This document shows positions 1 to 12,791 of a stretch of DNA of 64,000 nucleotides, in pieces (within the stretch, counting starts at the first letter, position 1; every line of letters starts with the position of its first letter). A model generated the notes under the pieces. That model had not been told where the DNA came from, did no database searches, and worked only from the letters and a program-made list of their open reading frames with translations. Location of the stretch: assembly GCA_036898135.1 (NCBI GenBank), contig CM072523.1:34840968-34904967 (forward strand). The letters run 5' to 3'. The position numbers and the translations under genes were made by a program. The DNA is from Oncomelania hupensis (lineage: Eukaryota; Mollusca; Gastropoda; Littorinimorpha; Pomatiopsidae).

Positions 1-3000
1 GAAGATTACACAGGGAGGAGTGTTGAAGTGTACTTAGCAGACCAGACAAAAACAGGAAAGTACCCTACAGCATGGGTGAAACTTGAATCAGGCTTTGTGA
101 CAGGGACTGTTGAACTGTTCGTCCTTGACCACATGGGACCTGACATTCTTCTGGGTAACTGGATTACATTTTCATCTGGTTACCGAAGCCCAGTTACCAT
201 TGATGGTAGTGAATGTGCCGTGGCAGCAGCAGTCGAAACAAGAGGACAAATAGAACGTGAAAAGCGTGCGACAGTACCTTTGCAGGTATCGAAAACTCTA
301 GGAGTGGAAGTCACACCGACAGAGTTGGCTGCATTGCAAGAAGAAGACGATAGTCTTAAAAAAGTTCGAGCGTTGGCTGATGCCCAGAGCGAACTGAAGT
401 CAGGAAATGCTACAGTAAAATTCACGCGAAAGAAAGGGTTACTATACAGGTTGCATCAGTTGCGAGGAGTGGAGACATCGCAGCTAGTAGTTCCCAAGAA
501 ACTACGAAAAGAAGTCATGAGGCTAGCTCATGATCCTCCCATGGCAGGACACCTAGGAGGAAAACGAACTCGCGAACGTATATGGAATACGTTTTTCTGG
601 CCAGGTATGTGCGCAGACGTTCGCAGGTACTGTGCATCATGCATTGAATGCCAGAGAGTGACACCAAGGGGTCGAGTCAGCAAGGTACCCCTACAAAAGA
701 TGCCTTTGATGGACGAACCATTCCAAAGAGTGGCTATCGACATTGTAGGTCCGATTGCACCAAAGTCGGAACAAGGTAACCAATACATTTTGGTAGTTGT
801 CGACTACGCTACACGATACCCAGAAGCAGTTCCGTTGAAAAGAATTGACACTGAAAAAGTAGCAGAGGCTCTGTGGACCATATGGTCGAGGGTAGGCATC
901 CCTCGTGAAATACTAACCGACAGGGGGACGCAGTTCATGTCAGCAGTCATGGATGAAATGAACAGATTGTTGGCCATCCATAGAAAAGCCACCGCACCCT
1001 ACCACCCTCAGTGTAACGGGCTGGTTGAGCGGTTTAACGGCACTCTGATGACCATGCTGAGAAAACTGACTACAGAACAGCCACGGATGTGGGACCGGTA
1101 CATACCAGCTCTTCTTTTCGCCTACCGAGAGGTACCTCAAGAGGCTACTGGATTTTCACCGTTTGAGCTATTATACGGAAAAACAGTCAGAGGACCAATG
1201 GCCGTGTTGAGAGAGCTATGGTCGAAGGAGATTGCTGCTGAAGAAGTGAAAGTAAGCAGTGAATACGTAGTCGATCTACGCAATCGCATCGAGGAGACGT
1301 GCCAGATAGCAAAAGAACATATGAAAGGTGTTGCAGAGCGCCAGAAACACTACTTTGACCGAAAAGCGAAACCCAGGGTCTTCAAAGCAGGCGACAGAGT
1401 GTTGCTGTTGCTACCCACTAAACATAATAAACTCCAAATGGCTTGGCAAGGACCCTATGAAGTCATAGAAAAAGTTGGCGAATGCGATTATCGCATATCA
1501 GTAGGACGGAAAACTAAACTCTTCCACGTCAATCTGCTGAAAGAATGCAGAGAAAGAGTGACAGTCGATGCAGTAGTGACAGAAGACGATCAATGGAAAG
1601 AAGAACAAGTGGGCAACGACATTCCAACGTGTCCGTTAGTGGCGACCGAGGGTCCGAAAGATGTACACGTTGACCCAGAATGTCCAGAAATTCATGAGGA
1701 CATCCTAAACATAGTGTCAGACTATGCAGACATTTTCACTGATTTCCCTTTACGATGCACCTTGGATACGTGCGAGATAAAGATGATCAATGAAGAGCCA
1801 GTCCGTACAAGACAATACCCTTTACCTCATTCGCAAATGCAGGTGGTGAAGGATGAAGTAGAAACGATGATGAAATTACGGGTCATTGAGAGAGCAACGT
1901 CACCGTATAGCTCACCGATTGTGCTAGTGAAAAAAAAAGATGGACAAATACGATTTTGCGTTGATTTTCGCAAAATGAATCGTAACATCGTCTTCGACGC
2001 TGAGCCTCTACCTGATATCGATTTTTTGTTCGCGAAGCTCGCAAAAGCGAAATACCTGAGCAAAATAGATTTGTCAAAAGGGTATTGGCAAATCCCAATG
2101 AAAAAAGAGGACAAAGAAAAGACAGCGTTCACCACTCCTGAAGGTCAGTTCCAGTGGTGCGTGATGCCTTTTGGATTGAAGACTGCCGGAGCTATATTTT
2201 CCCGAATGATGCGGAAGTTATTGGCACCCCTTCACATGACTGAAATAGACAACTTCATGGATGATTTGATGATAGCTACACAAACAAAAGAAAGGCATTT
2301 GGAATGTCTAAGAGCGTTGTGTCAGAGACTCCGCGAAGTGCAGTTAGCTGCAAGACCGTCAAAATGTTTCCTAGGATTTCAGAGTTTGGAGTATCTGGGA
2401 CACATGGTAGGGCGAGGTAAGATTCAACCAGACCGTCAGAAAATGGATCGCATCAGAGAAACGTCACAACCAACTACAAAGAAACAAGTGAGGTCGTTTT
2501 TGGGGTTAGCGAGCTACTACAGGAGGTTTGTACCAAACTTTGCAGCCATAGCCGCACCTCTATCCGATCTGACGAAGGGAGGAAAAACAGGACCAGTCGC
2601 ATGGACGGAAGCATGCGAAAGAGCTTTCAACACTTTGAAAGAAAGGCTGTGCTCTAGTCCTGTATGTTGTCTGCCAGATGGCGAAAAACCGTTTGTTTTG
2701 CAAACAGACGCGTCAGACACAGGTATTGGAGCAGTACTATGCCAAGATCAGGGTCACGGACTCCAACCAGTGGCTTGTGTCAGCCGGAAGTTAGTTGCCG
2801 CAGAAAAGAACTACTCAACGATTGAGAAGGAATGTTTAGCGTTGATTTGGGGACTTCAACGATTTCAGCAATATGTGTACGATCGGACAGTCATCGTACA
2901 AACTGATCACCAACCGCTGAAATACCTTCAGAAATCGAAAACTACCAGCAGCAGGTTGATGAGATGGGCGCTGTTGATGCAGTCGTTTCCACTGGTTATT

Positions 3001-3057
3001 GAAAGTATTCCTGGAAAGGAAAACGTCACTGCAGACTTTTTGAGCAGAAACGTGTAA
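1..3057 (+). CDS. gag-pol polyprotein, partial (integrase, RT, RNase H)
   Basis: An open frame runs from base 1 to TAA at 3055-3057. It corresponds to residues 577-1594 of the full protein in the second copy. Domains in order: HHCC zinc-binding domain (H in HDPPMAGH, then CASC near 631-642), integrase core with D in AIDIVGP, D in LTDRGTQF and E in LVERFNG, a GPY/F-like module (WQGPYEV), then reverse transcriptase with FMDDL (DD at 2260-2265), then RNase H (TDASDTGIG, IEKECLAL, QTDHQPL). Integrase thus precedes RT. No stop or frameshift is seen. By eye only four residues differ from the second copy over this length (for example R/G and A/T near 983-996). Family knowledge: the enzymes copy the element RNA and insert the cDNA. 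Confidence 0.93.
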   Translation, partial: EDYTGRSVEVYLADQTKTGKYPTAWVKLESGFVTGTVELFVLDHMGPDILLGNWITFSSGYRSPVTIDGSECAVAAAVETRGQIEREKRATVPLQVSKTLGVEVTPTELAALQEEDDSLKKVRALADAQSELKSGNATVKFTRKKGLLYRLHQLRGVETSQLVVPKKLRKEVMRLAHDPPMAGHLGGKRTRERIWNTFFWPGMCADVRRYCASCIECQRVTPRGRVSKVPLQKMPLMDEPFQRVAIDIVGPIAPKSEQGNQYILVVVDYATRYPEAVPLKRIDTEKVAEALWTIWSRVGIPREILTDRGTQFMSAVMDEMNRLLAIHRKATAPYHPQCNGLVERFNGTLMTMLRKLTTEQPRMWDRYIPALLFAYREVPQEATGFSPFELLYGKTVRGPMAVLRELWSKEIAAEEVKVSSEYVVDLRNRIEETCQIAKEHMKGVAERQKHYFDRKAKPRVFKAGDRVLLLLPTKHNKLQMAWQGPYEVIEKVGECDYRISVGRKTKLFHVNLLKECRERVTVDAVVTEDDQWKEEQVGNDIPTCPLVATEGPKDVHVDPECPEIHEDILNIVSDYADIFTDFPLRCTLDTCEIKMINEEPVRTRQYPLPHSQMQVVKDEVETMMKLRVIERATSPYSSPIVLVKKKDGQIRFCVDFRKMNRNIVFDAEPLPDIDFLFAKLAKAKYLSKIDLSKGYWQIPMKKEDKEKTAFTTPEGQFQWCVMPFGLKTAGAIFSRMMRKLLAPLHMTEIDNFMDDLMIATQTKERHLECLRALCQRLREVQLAARPSKCFLGFQSLEYLGHMVGRGKIQPDRQKMDRIRETSQPTTKKQVRSFLGLASYYRRFVPNFAAIAAPLSDLTKGGKTGPVAWTEACERAFNTLKERLCSSPVCCLPDGEKPFVLQTDASDTGIGAVLCQDQGHGLQPVACVSRKLVAAEKNYSTIEKECLALIWGLQRFQQYVYDRTVIVQTDHQPLKYLQKSKTTSSRLMRWALLMQSFPLVIESIPGKENVTADFLSRNV

Positions 3058-3098
3058 GTCGTGAACTTTGAGTTTGAACAAAACCAAGGTTTTGTCTT

Positions 3099-3110
3099 GA
3101 GGGGGGGGTA
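3099..3110 (+). promoter_or_regulatory. polypurine tract (plus-strand primer), copy 1
   Basis: A run GAGGGGGGGGTA lies directly before the TGTCACGACC start of the LTR, the standard place for the RNase H-resistant primer of plus-strand DNA synthesis. The same run precedes the 3' LTR of copy 2. Confidence 0.85.
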
Positions 3111-4825
3111 TGTCACGACCCACACTCAGTTTGAACTTTATATTGTTGTTTGTAGATAGGTGGTCTTCTCGCAAGTGCCTATGAATCATCGTTTTGTGTG
3201 CCTTTGAATAAGCCGGGACAAAAGTAAATGAAAAGTGTGACGTAACTTATTGTAGTAGAAAAGAGGAAATGACGAAAGAGGAAGAGGACAGGTATTGGGT
3301 CGTTACATGGAGGTCCGAGAAACAGTGAATCTAGGAGCAGTGTGTTGAATCGTTTTTCGTCCCTGCTAATCCTTTATCCGTCAACTGTACGCTTAAGGAA
3401 ATACGTACGTGATATCCTCACGTAGCGGTGCCCTACGACAAGAACTTGAGTTTTCACCAGAAGTCGTTTGAGAACGATGAGGGAGAAAGAGTTCGACCTT
3501 GAAACTGGTGCAAGTTCGACTGTTTGTTTTAGTCAATGAAGATCGAGACGACTAGTAGACCTGACCGTTGACCTACCTGTACCAAAAGGAATGCTGCGGA
3601 TGAAGAGACGTATCCGACCTTAGCCGCATCACCGTATCCACGGGTAGTTGAGTAAGTGTGGACTTGGGTGTTTTCACTGGCTAGTCGGGTGTCTCTTTGT
3701 TGTCATTTATTTCTGTGGTCCGTATTTTGTCGTGTCATTGTTGGTTATCATTATGTTGTGGGGCTAAAATATTATGGGGAAGTATTATACTCGAATAAGT
3801 GATACCATATTTATTACAATCATTATTCTTCCAAGCATACAACACATTCAAGGTTGCAGTCATTCATTCATACATGCGTTAGATTTACATTTGTGATTGT
3901 TACAATACAAGAGTTAGCGATTATTATTATTAAGGAAAATGGTTGAGTTTTCAATTGCATCAGGAAGCATGTATAAATTGTTACTCAAATTCTTAGAAGA
4001 TTTTGTATGGGTTATGTTGCAGTGTACCTTTCGCTTTTTGCCTTTGGTTTCATCTTCAACTTCGATTTTACCTTCAACTTCAACTTTAACTTCGACTTTG
4101 TTTTTGGGTTTACCATCACTTTTCACCGATTGTATTATAATAGACTTTCTGCCAGTGAACTTTTTGCCTTCGCTTCTTCACCACAGACTTTGAAATGTTG
4201 GATGACCACGGCAGATGCATCTAATCGTAGCAGCTACAGTCCCAGTGACATTCGAGGTGTATGCACTTATCGATTACATCTAGTGCATTGACAATTTTTA
4301 GTTTATTTGCCTACTGTGTTCCCGGGACATATATACATTTCACTCCTGCGTTGAGCGAGTTCATGCTCTAGTGTCTTCGGGACGTTTTTGTTATTATGCA
4401 ATTTCGTATTGCAAAGGATTGATCGCAGGAGTGTGATATGTATTTGTAAAACGGGACTTGTGAACTGAAATCGTTATAACAGTAGTAGCAACAAATTTGT
4501 AAACAGTGCATAGGTTGTGTGCGAACAATGAGTGAACAGTAGAAAAGGAAAACAAAGAGACTGAACGAGAATACTGTGTAGAACCATTTAATTTATTTAA
4601 AACAAAGAACATTTCATTCTGTCGTTTGATTTTATCACCTTTATAAATTTTAGTTATTCATTTACGACTCCATGTTATGTTCATGTGAATAAATTGTTGT
4701 TTTATTTTGCCAACGTAATACTTGTCTCTATCGATTCATCCGTTGTTCACGTATGGTTGCATACACTGCTCAAAGTTCCCCTTTATGGTAAGAGAAACGA
4801 AGGACCGTAAGGGGGGGCTTTGACA
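3111..4825 (+). repeat. 3' LTR of gypsy-class copy 1 (1715 bp)
   Basis: It starts TGTCACGACC and ends TTTGACA (TG...CA termini). It matches the two 1717-bp LTRs at 42566 and 49441 with about 20 visible differences (roughly 1%). A TATA-like stretch lies near 4326-4336 and an AATAAA near 4687-4692, so U3, R and U5 are plausible. Small open frames inside (for example 3914-4126 minus, 3939-4193 plus) are conserved only because the LTRs are young copies. Confidence 0.93.
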
Positions 4826-5149
4826 TTATCCCACTCGTTTTCTGGCTCTAACAATCGTCGTTTTCGGCAATTTGCCATATTTAAAAGTCACGCATCAAGC
4901 TTTGATAAAAGCAAAACAAGCAAAACCGGAACTTGGTTTCATATAACCTCGTTTTAATTTATAATGGCGATACCCACGAGTTTTTATGAGAGGTGCCGGA
5001 AAGTTGTGAATACAACCTATTCTATACAGCTGAGAATGATGCTAGACGCGCTATCAAATTGCCTTCATTGTTATGATTCTACTCGTGATATTCTAATTGT
5101 CTACTCAGGTAGTGGTGGTGGTGGTGGAGTTGGTGGAGATGTGTGGGTA

Positions 5150-5187
<38 letters not shown>

Positions 5188-5484
5188 TGTGTTAGTGTTG
5201 AGAAAGGGGAGAGGAAGGTGAAGGCAGCGAGGTGGGGGTTATCATCCTATCATCGCTGCCTTTCTAATTTGTCATCTGTAGCCAACGCCCTAACAAGTTC
5301 GATTGCTGTCTCAACTGCCTACTGTTGCCAGTGCCCTCTTCGGCCCCTGACGTGGTGGTTCAATTAAGGTGATGTTGGGGTCCAGACAGACTTGTCTCTC
5401 CACTTGTTCCGACTTAAAGCTGGATTGCATTAATTAACGACCATCGATCCACTATTAAATAATGTACGGTAGAGGGTGATGGGT
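4826..5484. other. unassigned flank with GTG and GT microsatellites
   Basis: I see no gene. A short GTG run (about 5111-5130) and a (GT)n array (about 5152-5194) are present. The rest is unique-looking sequence without a recognisable domain on either strand. Confidence 0.5.
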
Positions 5485-5548
5485 GAGTGAAGGTAGTTAT
5501 GAGAGTGAGAGAAAGAGAGAGTGAAAGTGAGAGACAAAGAGAAAAAGA

Positions 5549-5585
<37 letters not shown>

Positions 5586-5796
5586 GAAGAAAGAGTGAGA
5601 GAAAGAGGGTGAGAGACAGAGACAAACATACAGAGAGAATGACAGAGACAGAGAGAGTGAGACAGCGTGAGAAAGAGAGTGAGACAGAGTGAGAGAGTGA
5701 GAGTCAGAGAGAGGGTGAGGGAAAGAGAGAGATCAAATGAAATAAAATGAAATTTACTTAAATTGTACACTTACCAGTCAGACAGACAGTCAAAGA

Positions 5797-5890
<94 letters not shown>

Positions 5891-6044
5891 GAAATAAATT
5901 GTTCTTAAATTGTGCAGGTTACCAGTCATACAACAAAAAACTCAGAGAGTGAAAGAGAGAGTAAGAGAGAGTGAGAGTGAGAGGCAAAGAGAGAGACACA
6001 AAAAAAACAGAGAAGGAAAGAGAAAAAGAGAAAGTGAGAGAAAG

Positions 6045-6222
6045 AAAGAGATTGCTCTTATATAGCGCACTTACAAGCTCAGAGAGCTTCTCAAAGCGCT
6101 GGCCACTACAGACTATCCAGCAATCGCACAATTAGTTTGCTGAAGTCAGGCTTCGAACCCACGTTCTCCGAGACGCCCGTACACAAGTCGTGCGCTCTGA
6201 CCACTGAGCTATTCCTGCCGTG
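6045..6222 (-). repeat. tRNA-derived SINE (minus strand)
   Basis: On the minus strand the head has an A-box-like TAGCTCAGTGGTCAGAGC and a B-box-like GTGGGTTCGAAGCCT, the internal RNA polymerase III promoter of tRNAs. The body is short and the tail reads GCGCTATATAAGAGCAAT, then runs into a CT/GA microsatellite. It is not a tRNA gene, because the anticodon arm is degenerate. Confidence 0.75.
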
Positions 6223-6379
6223 AAAGAGAGAGTGAGAGAAAGAAAGAGGGAGAGACAGAGAGAATGACAGAGACAGAGATTGAGAGAGGGAGAAAGAGAG
6301 TGAGAGTGAGAGAGAGAGATCAAATGAAATTAAATGAAATGTTCTTAAATGGTGCACTTACCAATCAGACAGTCAAAGA

Positions 6380-6453
<74 letters not shown>

Positions 6454-6884
6454 AGAGAGAGAGACAAAAAAACGAGAGACAGAGAGACAGAGAGAGATGA
6501 CATGAAATTAATTGTTTTTAAAATGTGAACTTACCAATCAGAAAGACAAAGAACTCAGAGTGAGAGACAGAGTGTGTGTGAAAGAGATAGTGAAAGAGAC
6601 AGAGAGTGAGATAGAGTGAGTGAGAGAGAGTGAGATAGAGAGTGAGAACAGGAGCGACAAAGAGAGAGAGAGAGTGAGAGAGAGGGAAATAGAGGGAGGG
6701 AAAGTGAGAGAGAGAGTGAGAGAAATAGAAAGATTACATGAAATGAATTGTTCTTAAATTGTTTACCAGTCAGTCAAAGAACTCAGAGAGGGGGAGAGAA
6801 AAAGAGAGAGATGGAGAGAGAGACAGGGACAGGGGGAGAGAGAGAAAGATTAAATTAAATTAATTTTTCCTAAATTACGTACCG

Positions 6885-7090
6885 TGTAAAGTACGGTGCA
6901 AGGAGGCAGAAGAGGAGGGAGACAGAAAAAAGAGATGGGAGGACAACATTCGAGAATGGGCTGGCTTGACATTAAGCGAAGCCATGAGGGTTGCTGAGGA
7001 CATAGAAAGATGGAGTACGCTGGTTCAACGATCATCTGTGGTGCCCCAACGACCTTCGAGTTGCGGGATAGGATAGAGGATAGATAGATA
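6885..7090 (+). pseudogene. RTE-like non-LTR retrotransposon, 3' end fragment (copy A)
   Basis: The C-terminal end of a non-LTR reverse transcriptase ORF reads EDNIREWAGL, then LSEAMRVAED, then SSVVPQRPSS, and stops in a GGATA-type tail (from about 7062) that grades into GATAGATA. Only about 60 codons remain, so it is a strongly 5'-truncated copy, as usual for target-primed reverse transcription. An extra A near 6930 shifts the upstream frame. At least five other pieces of this family are in the window (8409, 11215, 15055, 28146 with 30278, and 53655). Confidence 0.85.
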
Positions 7091-7160
7091 GCTTTTAAAT
7101 TGTGCACTTATTAGTCAGACAGTGAAAGAATTCAGAGAGAGTGAGAGTAAGTAAGAGAGA

Positions 7161-7227
<67 letters not shown>

Positions 7228-7345
7228 TTAGAGATTAAATAAATTGTTCAATTGTGCAGTTTACCAATCATACAGAGAGTCAGAGAGTGAGTGAGAGAGA
7301 GAGAAGAGAGAGAGGGAGGAGAGAGAGAGTTAGAGTTAGAAGGAT

Positions 7346-7824
7346 ATAAAAAAAAGGGGGGGGGGGGGGGAACGGCGCCTATGAACCCGCTTACAAAATA
7401 AAGGCCGTAACGTTAAATTGAAAGCAGACCGATTAATACGAAACTAACTATGCGAAGGCCGCAATGCGCGCAACGAAGACTGATGCACGTCCACTGTATG
7501 AATGAAACAAGTGGCAGACAGAAAACACACAGAAAAAACCCTGAGGTTTAATTATTCACAGTAACCAAAAAGAATCAGTCGCATAGCTGATCAACTGGTT
7601 TTGAAATAACACAGAAAGTGGCAAATAAGGCCAAATGTTAGAATGAAACAACTGTTAAACAGGAGGAGAAAGTTAATAATTGTTATAGTCGTTAGAAATC
7701 AAAGAAAATACTCAAGAACTGCCTGATCCTACTCACAATAAAAAAGCTAAGGCCAGTCTCGTGGTCAGATTAAAACATGAAAACATGGTATAACCGGCAC
7801 ATCGAAGTTCTTTTTTGTAATAAG
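7346..7824. other. unassigned; poly-A/poly-G tract then unique sequence
   Basis: A8 followed by G15 (7348-7370) opens the stretch. The remainder shows no domain, tRNA-like head or terminal repeat that I can recognise. Confidence 0.45.
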
Positions 7825-7910
7825 GATCTATATCATTCAAGTTTGTATCCTGAGAGTGTAATGTAGTGTCATCAGCGAAGAGTTCACATGAATTAGAACT
7901 ATGAAGAGGG
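7825..7910 (-). pseudogene. short non-LTR reverse transcriptase fragment (FADD box)
   Basis: The minus strand reads [19 protein letters not shown], which matches the catalytic xADD box and following residues of non-LTR reverse transcriptases (for example LFADDTT). Only about 25 codons are convincing. Clade is not assignable. Confidence 0.55.
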
Positions 7911-7930
7911 GGTGGAGGGTGGGGGTGGGG

Positions 7931-8745
<815 letters not shown>

Positions 8746-8987
8746 GGTCGAAATAAAATTTTTCTTTCACCAGAGTCCATGATTTGACGTAATAACATGT
8801 CGGTAAGTAATTTTCGTAAAACTATGAAGCTGTGGGTATCTCTGGTGCAAGCACAATTCAGGTCATGTCTTTGTCGTGTTTGAAGTGAAATCAAAAGAGA
8901 CATCTCCCGTGAACGTGGTGAAACGTTTGTTTCCTACACGATTCTGTACTGAACAATGACCGTGATAATCGGCTGCGTTTCAAAACG
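8746..8987. other. unassigned spacer
   Basis: Unique-looking sequence between the endonuclease fragment and the SINE; no feature recognised. Confidence 0.4.
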
Positions 8988-9303
8988 CGGGATAGCTCAG
9001 TGGCTAGAGCGGCGAGCCCGTGTTTAAAAAAAATGGTTGCGGGTTCTATTCCTGTTACCCCGGACATAAACATTTACTGTGAGCAGTGGGCATCTTACTG
9101 CTGTTATTAGTCTGATGGTTGTTTCAGTGTATAGTTTGTTTGTTTTTTTCCTTCTTCCCAATCACCTAAGATTTTGCTCAGTCGTCCGAGCGTCAGACTG
9201 TGCTCCCAAGACAGCAAGTGTGTGTTTTGGGTAGCTTGAGTTAGAGCCTGTATCGACCAGTGCCTTGAGCAGCTCTTAAGCTGAAAAAGCGCTATATAAT
9301 AAT
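8988..9303 (+). repeat. tRNA-derived SINE, family S1
   Basis: The head has GATAGCTCAGTGGCTAGAGC (A box) and GGTTGCGGGTTCTATTCC (B box). The 3' part reads GCTTGAGTTAGAGCCTG, then CCTTGAGCAGCTCTTAAGCT, and ends GCGCTATATAATAATGATA. The same 3' part recurs at 18138-18242 (minus), 39037-39250 (minus) and about 55337-55375 (plus), which defines a dispersed family. The nearest class is a tRNA-derived SINE; a source LINE was not found. Confidence 0.8.
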
Positions 9304-9899
9304 GATAACATACATAAAGCAATACATAAATAAGAGGCCTACTTGCAAAACGCCCTAAACAGACATTCTTCGTCGCCTGCTGCGTGACGTCATGTGACAG
9401 GCAATTCCGAGGTTTACTCGTGCAGCGAGCGAAGAAAAAAATAATTATATTCGATAATCGCAAAAATTTATTAAAAGAATGCTAAATTGGACAAATAGCC
9501 GCAAACAGTTTTAATATGTTACAATCCAATTCATTAACTCCTCTTTACTGATGTTTCTTAATGCTTTATGAAGAAGAAAAAGAAGACATCAACTAATAAG
9601 GAATATCTCACTTGATCACAAAGACAAATGGATAAATGGCATCAAGACTAGATTAGACATGGACCTTATAATATACGAGTCCTCACAGTGCTTTAGGTAC
9701 ACATTGCGTAGACAAATAATAATAAGGAATATTTCGCTTGATCAAAGCCAAAAGACAAGCGCTATCATAATCAGACGGAAAAATTAATTTTAAGAGGCTA
9801 CAAAGACAGAAACAGAGACACATTTAATCCCGCGCCGGCGAATGCGGACACACGTTTTTACTCACACGTGATACAGGAAGACACGCATATAGACAAAAC
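9304..9899. other. unassigned AT-rich stretch with a small internal duplication
   Basis: Two related blocks (AATAAGGAATATCTCACTTG near 9595 and AATAAGGAATATTTCGCTTG near 9721) show an old local duplication. No coding or mobile signal is recognised. Confidence 0.45.
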
Positions 9900-11040
<1,141 letters not shown>

Positions 11041-11043
11041 GAA

Positions 11044-11103
<60 letters not shown>
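11041..11103. repeat. (GA)n microsatellite
   Basis: Almost pure GA/AG dinucleotides with one GAGG interruption. Confidence 0.95.
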
Positions 11104-11107
<4 letters not shown>

Positions 11108-11214
11108 AGGAGGGAGATATAGAGGGAGAGACAGAGACAGTGGTTGCGTGCACCTTAACCTTCACCCACCTCTCATACCCTCGATCGCATACATTAGAAA
11201 ACATTTACAAACAC

Positions 11215-11670
11215 ACTCTACATTTCAAGGTAGGGCTGCTGCGCTCCCTTGTCATCTCCATCTTCCTATATGCTTGCGAAACATGGACCCTACAGCAGAT
11301 CTCCAACGAAGAATACAAAGCATGGAGATGAGGTGCTACAGAAGACTTCTGGGCATTTCCTATACCCAGCACATCACCAAAGACGACGTCCGACAGACCA
11401 TCACACAAGTCATTGGACAACACGATGACCTGCCCACGTCACCAGATCATCAGGTCTTGCAAAGACCATCCTGCAATGCACAGTGCAAGGAGGTAGAAGA
11501 AGAGCGAGACCGAAAAAGAGGTGGGAGGACAACATTCGAGAATGGACTGGTTTGACACTGAGCGAAACAATCAGGGTTGCTGAGGACAGGGAAAGATGGA
11601 GTACGCCGGTTAAACGAAAATCTGTGGTGCCCCTACGACCTCCGAGTTACGGGATAGGATAGGATAGGAC
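11215..11670 (+). pseudogene. RTE-like non-LTR retrotransposon, 3' fragment (copy B)
   Basis: Reading frames carry SLVISIFLYACETWTL, ADLQRRIQSMEMRCYRRLLG and ISYTQHITKDDVRQTI, then across a small deletion HVTRSSGLAKTILQ, then the 3' end EDNIREWTGL to RPPSYGIG. About 40 bp that encode KKRKLRWYG in other copies are missing near 11437. The copy ends in a (GGATA)3 tail at 11652-11669, followed by ACAAACACACG and a TA microsatellite. It is 5'-truncated and frameshifted. Confidence 0.88.
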
Positions 11671-11682
11671 AAACACACGTTC

Positions 11683-11868
<186 letters not shown>

Positions 11869-11869
11869 T

Positions 11870-12434
11870 ATAACAACAACAACAAAAACAACAATTAAAA
11901 AGACAGAAAACTACGATCTGAAAGCAAACAATAAAAATAAAATGAAAAATAACATGAAAAAAAAACAGAACATGACGGCAAGCCATTCAAATGTATTCCC
12001 ACTCACATACATAGCCGATAAAATAAACATTTTCAAAAGTGACGGTGTTGTGACTCGGCTTTGTCCTACAGAAACAACAGGAAAACATGTAATGATAGGC
12101 CCGGATTGACCTAGGTAATTAATTATCCTATGCGTTTTGCTCAAAATCTGTTTTGGAAATATGGTTTCCAACGGACCGTCGGAATGAACGTTCGACCGAT
12201 CGACAGATAGACCGACAGACCGACATTTGGTTCGTTCTGATTCCAGACTGTTTCAATTGTATTTTCAGATAAGTCCGGAAATACAACGAGGAATCAGGAA
12301 ACCGTTGTTCACAGATTACGTTTAAAGCAATATCTCCTGATCTGAATGCAATATGGCATTAGCTTATAAAATGCACCAAAGAGAAAACGTTAAGCATGGA
12401 TTTAAATGTTTGAAGCCACATTTTCCAACTTGTC

Positions 12435-12502
<68 letters not shown>

Positions 12503-12791
12503 GAAAGAGTCAGCAAAAATAAAAGGGAGATTTGGAATACTTTCACAGATGTTTGATAGGATTTCAGGTTCTTTCGGTACAAAAAGACAAAACGGCATTG
12601 TTAACATCAGGGATTTCACGGGAAAATCCTTTGAAGGAAAGAAGCGAAAGATTTAATGCAAAGCTCTAGAAGGCACTGATCAGTGAAAAGGGATGTATGC
12701 CTTTCTTTCTAACCTTAAGCGAACAAGTGCAGCAGATCGCCGCGTTCAGTAACGACTTTTTTTTATTTTGAAATCTGCGTAAATTCAAATA
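11870..12791. other. unassigned sequence with a (CA)n array
   Basis: A (CA)31 array lies at 12439-12500. Elsewhere I see short AT-rich unique sequence and no credible gene; open frames over the CA array are repeat artefacts. Confidence 0.5.

Larger units (their letters stand above)
1..4825 (+). mobile_element. Ty3/gypsy-class LTR retrotransposon, Gmr1-type order, copy 1 (5' part outside window)
   Basis: The first base falls inside the polyprotein gene, just after the protease active site, so 5' LTR, gag and protease lie upstream of the window. The visible part runs integrase, reverse transcriptase, RNase H, polypurine tract and 3' LTR, and ends in CA at 4825. It aligns without any indel in the coding part to the complete copy at 42566-51157 (offset 46330), with about a dozen base differences by eye in 3.06 kb. 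Both copies lie in the same orientation about 37.7 kb apart. The 5 bases after the LTR are TTATC; the matching target duplication would be upstream of the window. Confidence 0.95.
5485..7345. repeat. compound array: (GA)n interspersed with a SINE-tail-like 55-65 bp unit
   Basis: Long GA tracts alternate with a degenerate unit of the form ATTGTTCTTAAATTGTGCA followed by CTTACCAGTCAGACAGTCAAA and GAACTCAGAG. Copies start near 5732, 5893, 6322, 6500, 6735, 6848, 7090 and 7232. The unit resembles the 3' tail of the tRNA-derived SINE at 6045-6222 in the minus orientation (ATTGCTCTTATATAGCGCA, CTTACAAGCTCAGAG). I infer that a SINE tail plus its GA microsatellite was amplified together, probably by replication slippage or unequal exchange. 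Confidence 0.75.

Noticed and set aside
3939..4193. 84- and 94-codon plus frames in the LTR as genes
   Set aside because: Low-complexity Ser/Thr/Phe content from a T/C-rich tract, identical in all LTR copies only because these are recent.
5485..7345. CRISPR-like array (repeat units with spacers)
   Set aside because: The host is eukaryotic, the units are degenerate, and spacers are GA microsatellite rather than unique sequence.
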